8,595 nucleotides of DNA. It comes from JAWLBW01 sp041687475. Lineage in GTDB: Bacteria; J088; JAWLBW01. Shown piece after piece: positions 5,714 to 8,595 of the stretch. Each line of letters starts with the position of its first letter. Position 1 is the first letter of the stretch. The notes under the pieces were generated by a model. It saw nothing but the letters and a program-made list of their open reading frames with translations. It searched no databases and was not told the DNA's origin. The DNA lies in NCBI GenBank assembly GCA_041687475.1, contig JAWLBW010000203.1, positions 1 to 8,595 on the forward strand, read 5' to 3'. The position numbers were made by a program, and so were the translations under genes.

Positions 5714-7034
5714 GACTCTCGGAGACAATACCGCCGACTATGTCGTACGGATGGGCTTCCGTTATCTCTACCCGATAGAAACGGCCGGCTTCGGCTTCGC
5801 CTTCGTTAATGAGCACGACGCCGTCGATGTCGGGGGCCTGCCCGTAGTGACGCCCCTTGAGCAGCAGGTCGGTTTCTTCGCTGACGCCTTCGACGAGTAC
5901 GTCGAGGGTGCGGCCGACCAGTGCCTGGTTGCGCCTGATTGCGGTTTCCTGCTGCGTCTTCATGAGCTTGCGATAGCGGGTGCCTTTCGTACGCTCGGGA
6001 ACCTGGTCGGGCATGGCGCCGGCGGGCGTGCCGTCTTCCTTACAGTAGCGAAAGACGCCGACGCGGTCGAAATGGCCCTCGCCCACGAAGGCGTCGAGCC
6101 GCTTGAAATCTTCATCGGTCTCGCCGGGAAAGCCGACGATGAAGGTGGTGCGGAACACGAGGTCGGGTATCTGCTTGCGCAGGCGCTCGATGAGCTCGCG
6201 CGTCTGTTTTTCCCGGGTTCCCCGTTTCATGGCCCGCAATACCGGGTCGGAAATGTGCTGCAACGGCATGTCGATGTAGGGCACCACGCGGCGGCCGTGA
6301 CCGAGAATTTCCATCAGCTCTTCGTCGAAGAGCTTGGGATACTGGTACATGGCGCGAATCCACTTCACGCCTTCTACATCGTCGAGCCGCTTGAGCAGCT
6401 TCGCCAGCGTGGTGCCGTCGCCCAGATCACGCCCGTAGGCGGTCGAATCCTGGCTTACGAGCACGATTTCCTTGATGCCCTGGGCGGCCAGCGATTCGAC
6501 TTCGCGGGCGATGTCTTCGATCGGTCGCGAGCGCGCCAGGCCACGCAGGGTGGGAATGATGCAGAATGTGCATTTATGGTCGCAGCCTTCCGAAATCTTG
6601 ACGTAGGCCGTGGCCGAGGGCGTCGAAATCAGACGCGGCGTCAGGCTGTCGTAAACGTATTCGGGACGACCCACGACCTCGCGTTCGGCGCCGCCCAGCA
6701 ACTCGGGCAGCTTCTGGAATTCGCCCGTACCCACGAACAGGTCGACCTCGGGCATTTCCTTGGCCAGCTCGCCGGGGTAGCGCTGCACGAGGCAGCCGGT
6801 CACGACCAGCTTCTTCTGACCGCGCTTCTTGAGCTCGCCCATTTCGAGAATGGTGTCGATGGACTCTTCCTGCGAAGGGCCGATGAATCCGCAGGTGTTG
6901 ACGACGATAATGTCGCTTTCCTCGGGATTCGGATTGTAGGCGTATCCCTGCTTGGTCAAAAGCCCGAGCATGACCTCGCTGTCGACGAGGTTCTTGGGGC
7001 AGCCCAGAGATACCATGGAAACTGATTTGCTCAT
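5706..7034 (-). CDS. rimO: Ribosomal protein uS12 (aspartate) methylthiotransferase RimO
   Basis: RimO is a radical-SAM enzyme that adds a methylthio group to a conserved aspartate of ribosomal protein S12. The 442-residue protein matches the family length (E. coli 441). Domains in order are as follows. The N-terminal UPF0004 domain (~4-105) has auxiliary iron-sulfur cysteines C12 (SLGCPKNLVDSE), C48 (NTCGFI) and C81 (TGCLVQRYP). The radical-SAM barrel (~137-365) has C151-x3-C155-x2-C158 and the RimO-typical IIPTLRG, with IVGFPGET at 299-306. A C-terminal TRAM domain (~372-436) follows. The LGCPKNLVDSE and IIPTLRG segments favour RimO over the tRNA enzyme MiaB. The open frame continues 21 codons upstream to a TTG at 7097, but that codon lies inside the candidate -35 element, so the ATG at 7034 is chosen. 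No good Shine-Dalgarno precedes it. It lies between tex and dksA on the same strand. Confidence 0.97.
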   Translation of the reverse strand: MSKSVSMVSLGCPKNLVDSEVMLGLLTKQGYAYNPNPEESDIIVVNTCGFIGPSQEESIDTILEMGELKKRGQKKLVVTGCLVQRYPGELAKEMPEVDLFVGTGEFQKLPELLGGAEREVVGRPEYVYDSLTPRLISTPSATAYVKISEGCDHKCTFCIIPTLRGLARSRPIEDIAREVESLAAQGIKEIVLVSQDSTAYGRDLGDGTTLAKLLKRLDDVEGVKWIRAMYQYPKLFDEELMEILGHGRRVVPYIDMPLQHISDPVLRAMKRGTREKQTRELIERLRKQIPDLVFRTTFIVGFPGETDEDFKRLDAFVGEGHFDRVGVFRYCKEDGTPAGAMPDQVPERTKGTRYRKLMKTQQETAIRRNQALVGRTLDVLVEGVSEETDLLLKGRHYGQAPDIDGVVLINEGEAEAGRFYRVEITEAHPYDIVGGIVSESLD

Positions 7035-7068
7035 GAAACCCAATAGGGGACGTGTCCGGAGTCCAGTG

Positions 7069-7097
7069 AGTATAAAGGAATCCCGGTGCAAAAACAA
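7069..7097 (-). promoter_or_regulatory. Candidate sigma-70 promoter of rimO
   Basis: On the minus strand TTGTTT (7097-7092, 3/6) and TATACT (7074-7069, 5/6) are separated by 17 bp in the 89-nt gap after tex. Initiation near 7062 leaves a leader of about 28 nt to the ATG at 7034. The -10 is identical to that of the tRNA-fMet promoter. Confidence 0.55.
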
Positions 7098-7131
7098 GAG
7101 TAAGATAGCGCTTTCGAGGCGGCTCAGCGCT
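7087..7131 (-). terminator. Possible intrinsic terminator of tex, overlapping its stop codon
   Basis: On the minus strand AGCGCT (7131-7126) can pair with AGCGCT (7112-7107). Inside it, GAG pairs with CTC around a CCGC loop, with a 3-nt bulge (GAA), giving about 9 bp of stem. A T-rich stretch ending in TTGTTTTTGC follows, but the run of five T starts about 12 nt beyond the stem, farther than in a classical terminator. The hairpin includes the last two codons and the stop of tex. Attenuation rather than full termination is possible. Confidence 0.35.
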
Positions 7132-8595
7132 TGTTGAACTTATCCTTCAACGAAGCCAGGCTGCTGAGCCCCGGATGACCGACCGGCGCGCGTTCTTCAC
7201 GCTGTTTGCGGGCGGGCGGGGGCCCACCGGGGCCGCGCGACGACTTCTCGGCGGCGCCCGGCTTGCTGCGCATGCTCAACTGAATGCGCTGACGGGCGTG
7301 GTCGACCGACATGACCGTGACCTTGACGATCTGGCCGACATGCACGACCTCGTGGGGGTCCTTGACGAACCGATCGGCCAGTTCACTTACGTGCACGAGG
7401 CCGTCCTGATGCACGCCTATGTCGACGAAGGCGCCGAAGGCGGTCACGTTGGTGACCGAGCCCTCGAGCTGCATGCCCTGTTCCAGATCGTTCAAGGTAC
7501 GCACGTCGTCGCGATAGGCCGCCCAGCGGAACTCTTCGCGTGGGTCGCGGCCGGGCCGCACGAGTTCATCGCGAATGTCGAGCAGGGTGGGCAGTCCCAC
7601 CTCGTCGCTCACGAACTGCTCGAGCTGCAGCTTCGACACCATGTCCTGGTTGGCGACCAGTTCGGTCAGGGCCACGCCGAGTCGGTTGGCCATGGCTTCG
7701 ACTACCGGATAGCGTTCGGGGTGCACCGCCGTGGCGTCGAGGGGGTTCACGCCCTTGCGAATACGCAGGAAGCCGGCGGCCTGTTCGAACGCCTTGGGGC
7801 CGAGGCCGCGAACTTCACGCAGGGCATCGCGCGAGGCGAAGGGGCCCACATTGTTCCGGTGCTCGACCAGGGCCTTGGCAAGGCTGGGACCGAGGCCGGC
7901 CACGTGGGTCAGCAGGCTGGGCGAAGCCGTGTTCACGTCGACGCCGACCTTGTTCACGCAGGTCTCGACCACGTCTTCAAGGCTGCGCGAGAGCTTGCGC
8001 TGGTCGACATCGTGCTGGTACTGACCCACGCCGATGCTCTTGGGATCGACCTTGACCAGCTCGGCCAGCGGATCCTGCAGACGGCGGGCAATGGAAATGG
8101 CGCCCCGCACGGTCAGGTCCAGATCGGGAAACTCTTCGCGGGCCACGTCGCTGGCACTGTAGACGGACGCGCCCGCTTCATTGATCATGGCCACCTTGAC
8201 CTGGTCTTCGAGTCCCTTGTGCTTGAGCAGCTTGCGGAAGAAGTCTTCGGTCTCGCGTCCGGCGGTGCCGTTACCGATGGCCACGGCGGTAATGCGATGC
8301 TGCGTGACGAAGTGCAGCACGGTTTCAACGGCTTCGGCGATGCGTTCGGCCGGCTCGACCGGGAAAATCGTCGCCTTTTCGAGAAACTTACCGGTCTCGT
8401 CGATGGCGGCGAGCTTGGCTCCGGTGCGGAAACCCGGGTCGACGCCCAGCACGCGCAGGCTGCCGGCCGGCGCCGAGAGCAGCAGGTTGCCCAGGTGGGC
8501 CTTGAACACTTCGATGGCCGTATCTTCGGCCCGCTGGCGCAGCACGCCGCGCACTTCGACCTGCAGTGAGGGCAGCATGAGGCGGTCGTAGGCAT
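7124..8595 (-). CDS. tex: Tex-family S1 RNA-binding transcription accessory protein (5' part outside the window)
   Basis: The C-terminal 489 residues of Tex are present; the frame stays open to the right edge, so the start and N-terminal helical region (about 280 residues in the 773-residue E. coli protein) are missing. From the first complete codon (8593) the order is: end of the helical region with RLMLPSLQVEVRGVL (4-18); a YqgF/RNase H-like domain (~46-150) opening with LGVDPGFRTGAKLAAID (49-65); helix-hairpin-helix repeats around VNTASPSLLTHVAGLG (220-235) and LREVRGLG (258-265); and an S1 RNA-binding domain (~374-442) with GSVTNVTAFGAFVDIG and DGLVHVSEL. A basic, Gly/Pro-rich disordered tail ends at FNKR. 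Tex binds nucleic acid and acts with the transcription machinery, like eukaryotic Spt6. The ATG at 8578 is internal, not the start. The gene precedes rimO by 89 nt on the same strand. Confidence 0.96.
   Translation of the reverse strand, partial: AYDRLMLPSLQVEVRGVLRQRAEDTAIEVFKAHLGNLLLSAPAGSLRVLGVDPGFRTGAKLAAIDETGKFLEKATIFPVEPAERIAEAVETVLHFVTQHRITAVAIGNGTAGRETEDFFRKLLKHKGLEDQVKVAMINEAGASVYSASDVAREEFPDLDLTVRGAISIARRLQDPLAELVKVDPKSIGVGQYQHDVDQRKLSRSLEDVVETCVNKVGVDVNTASPSLLTHVAGLGPSLAKALVEHRNNVGPFASRDALREVRGLGPKAFEQAAGFLRIRKGVNPLDATAVHPERYPVVEAMANRLGVALTELVANQDMVSKLQLEQFVSDEVGLPTLLDIRDELVRPGRDPREEFRWAAYRDDVRTLNDLEQGMQLEGSVTNVTAFGAFVDIGVHQDGLVHVSELADRFVKDPHEVVHVGQIVKVTVMSVDHARQRIQLSMRSKPGAAEKSSRGPGGPPPARKQREERAPVGHPGLSSLASLKDKFNKR

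Noticed and set aside
5751..7025. Long plus-strand open frame antisense to rimO
   Set aside because: It is a mirror of rimO codon structure with no recognisable domain, while rimO on the other strand has all its catalytic motifs.
7035..7097. Upstream TTG start of rimO at 7097
   Set aside because: It would lie inside the candidate -35 element, lacks a Shine-Dalgarno, and gives a protein 21 residues longer than the usual RimO.
7175..8569. Long plus-strand open frame antisense to tex
   Set aside because: It is His/Gly/Asp-rich shadow sequence; Tex domains on the minus strand are unambiguous.

Overview
The window is ordinary chromosomal DNA of a GC-rich Gram-negative bacterium. This is inferred from the uniform high-GC coding style, the consensus-like sigma-70 promoters, a DksA-type RNA polymerase factor, and RimO and Tex. 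The RimO and DksA sequences look more like deltaproteobacterial or related lineages than like enterobacteria, but this is an impression and not a placement. No mobile element, CRISPR array or phage gene is seen.

Left edge (1-308): a 39-bp tandem repeat (four full copies and a fragment, probably continuing beyond the window), then a short non-coding stretch with a 10-bp palindrome.

Plus-strand cluster (309-4860): three membrane-protein genes in a row. The first is a SEC59/DGK1/VTE5-like CTP-dependent lipid or polyprenol kinase with a helical N-terminal extension. The second is a SLC13/DASS-family anion/dicarboxylate transporter, 38 nt downstream and without a visible Shine-Dalgarno. The third, after a 104-nt gap, is a DUF389/TIGR00341 membrane protein. 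Its first ~305 residues look like a complete but degenerate diacylglycerol-kinase (YegS/DagK-type) module. Two lipid-kinase-like proteins around a transporter is the least conventional part of the window.

Minus-strand block (8595-4957): tex (5' part outside the window), rimO, a dksA-family gene and an initiator tRNA-fMet gene, all transcribed leftwards and each concerned with transcription or translation. Candidate promoters lie before rimO, dksA and the tRNA; the tRNA promoter is the best (perfect -35, 5/6 -10).

The two blocks converge at 4920-4953. There a 14-bp perfect hairpin with T-rich flanks on both sides should stop transcription from the DUF389 gene on one strand and from the tRNA on the other.

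The core genes are well-known families. The strongest candidate for something under-described is the DAGK-DUF389 fusion and its neighbourhood; nothing here proves a new system.
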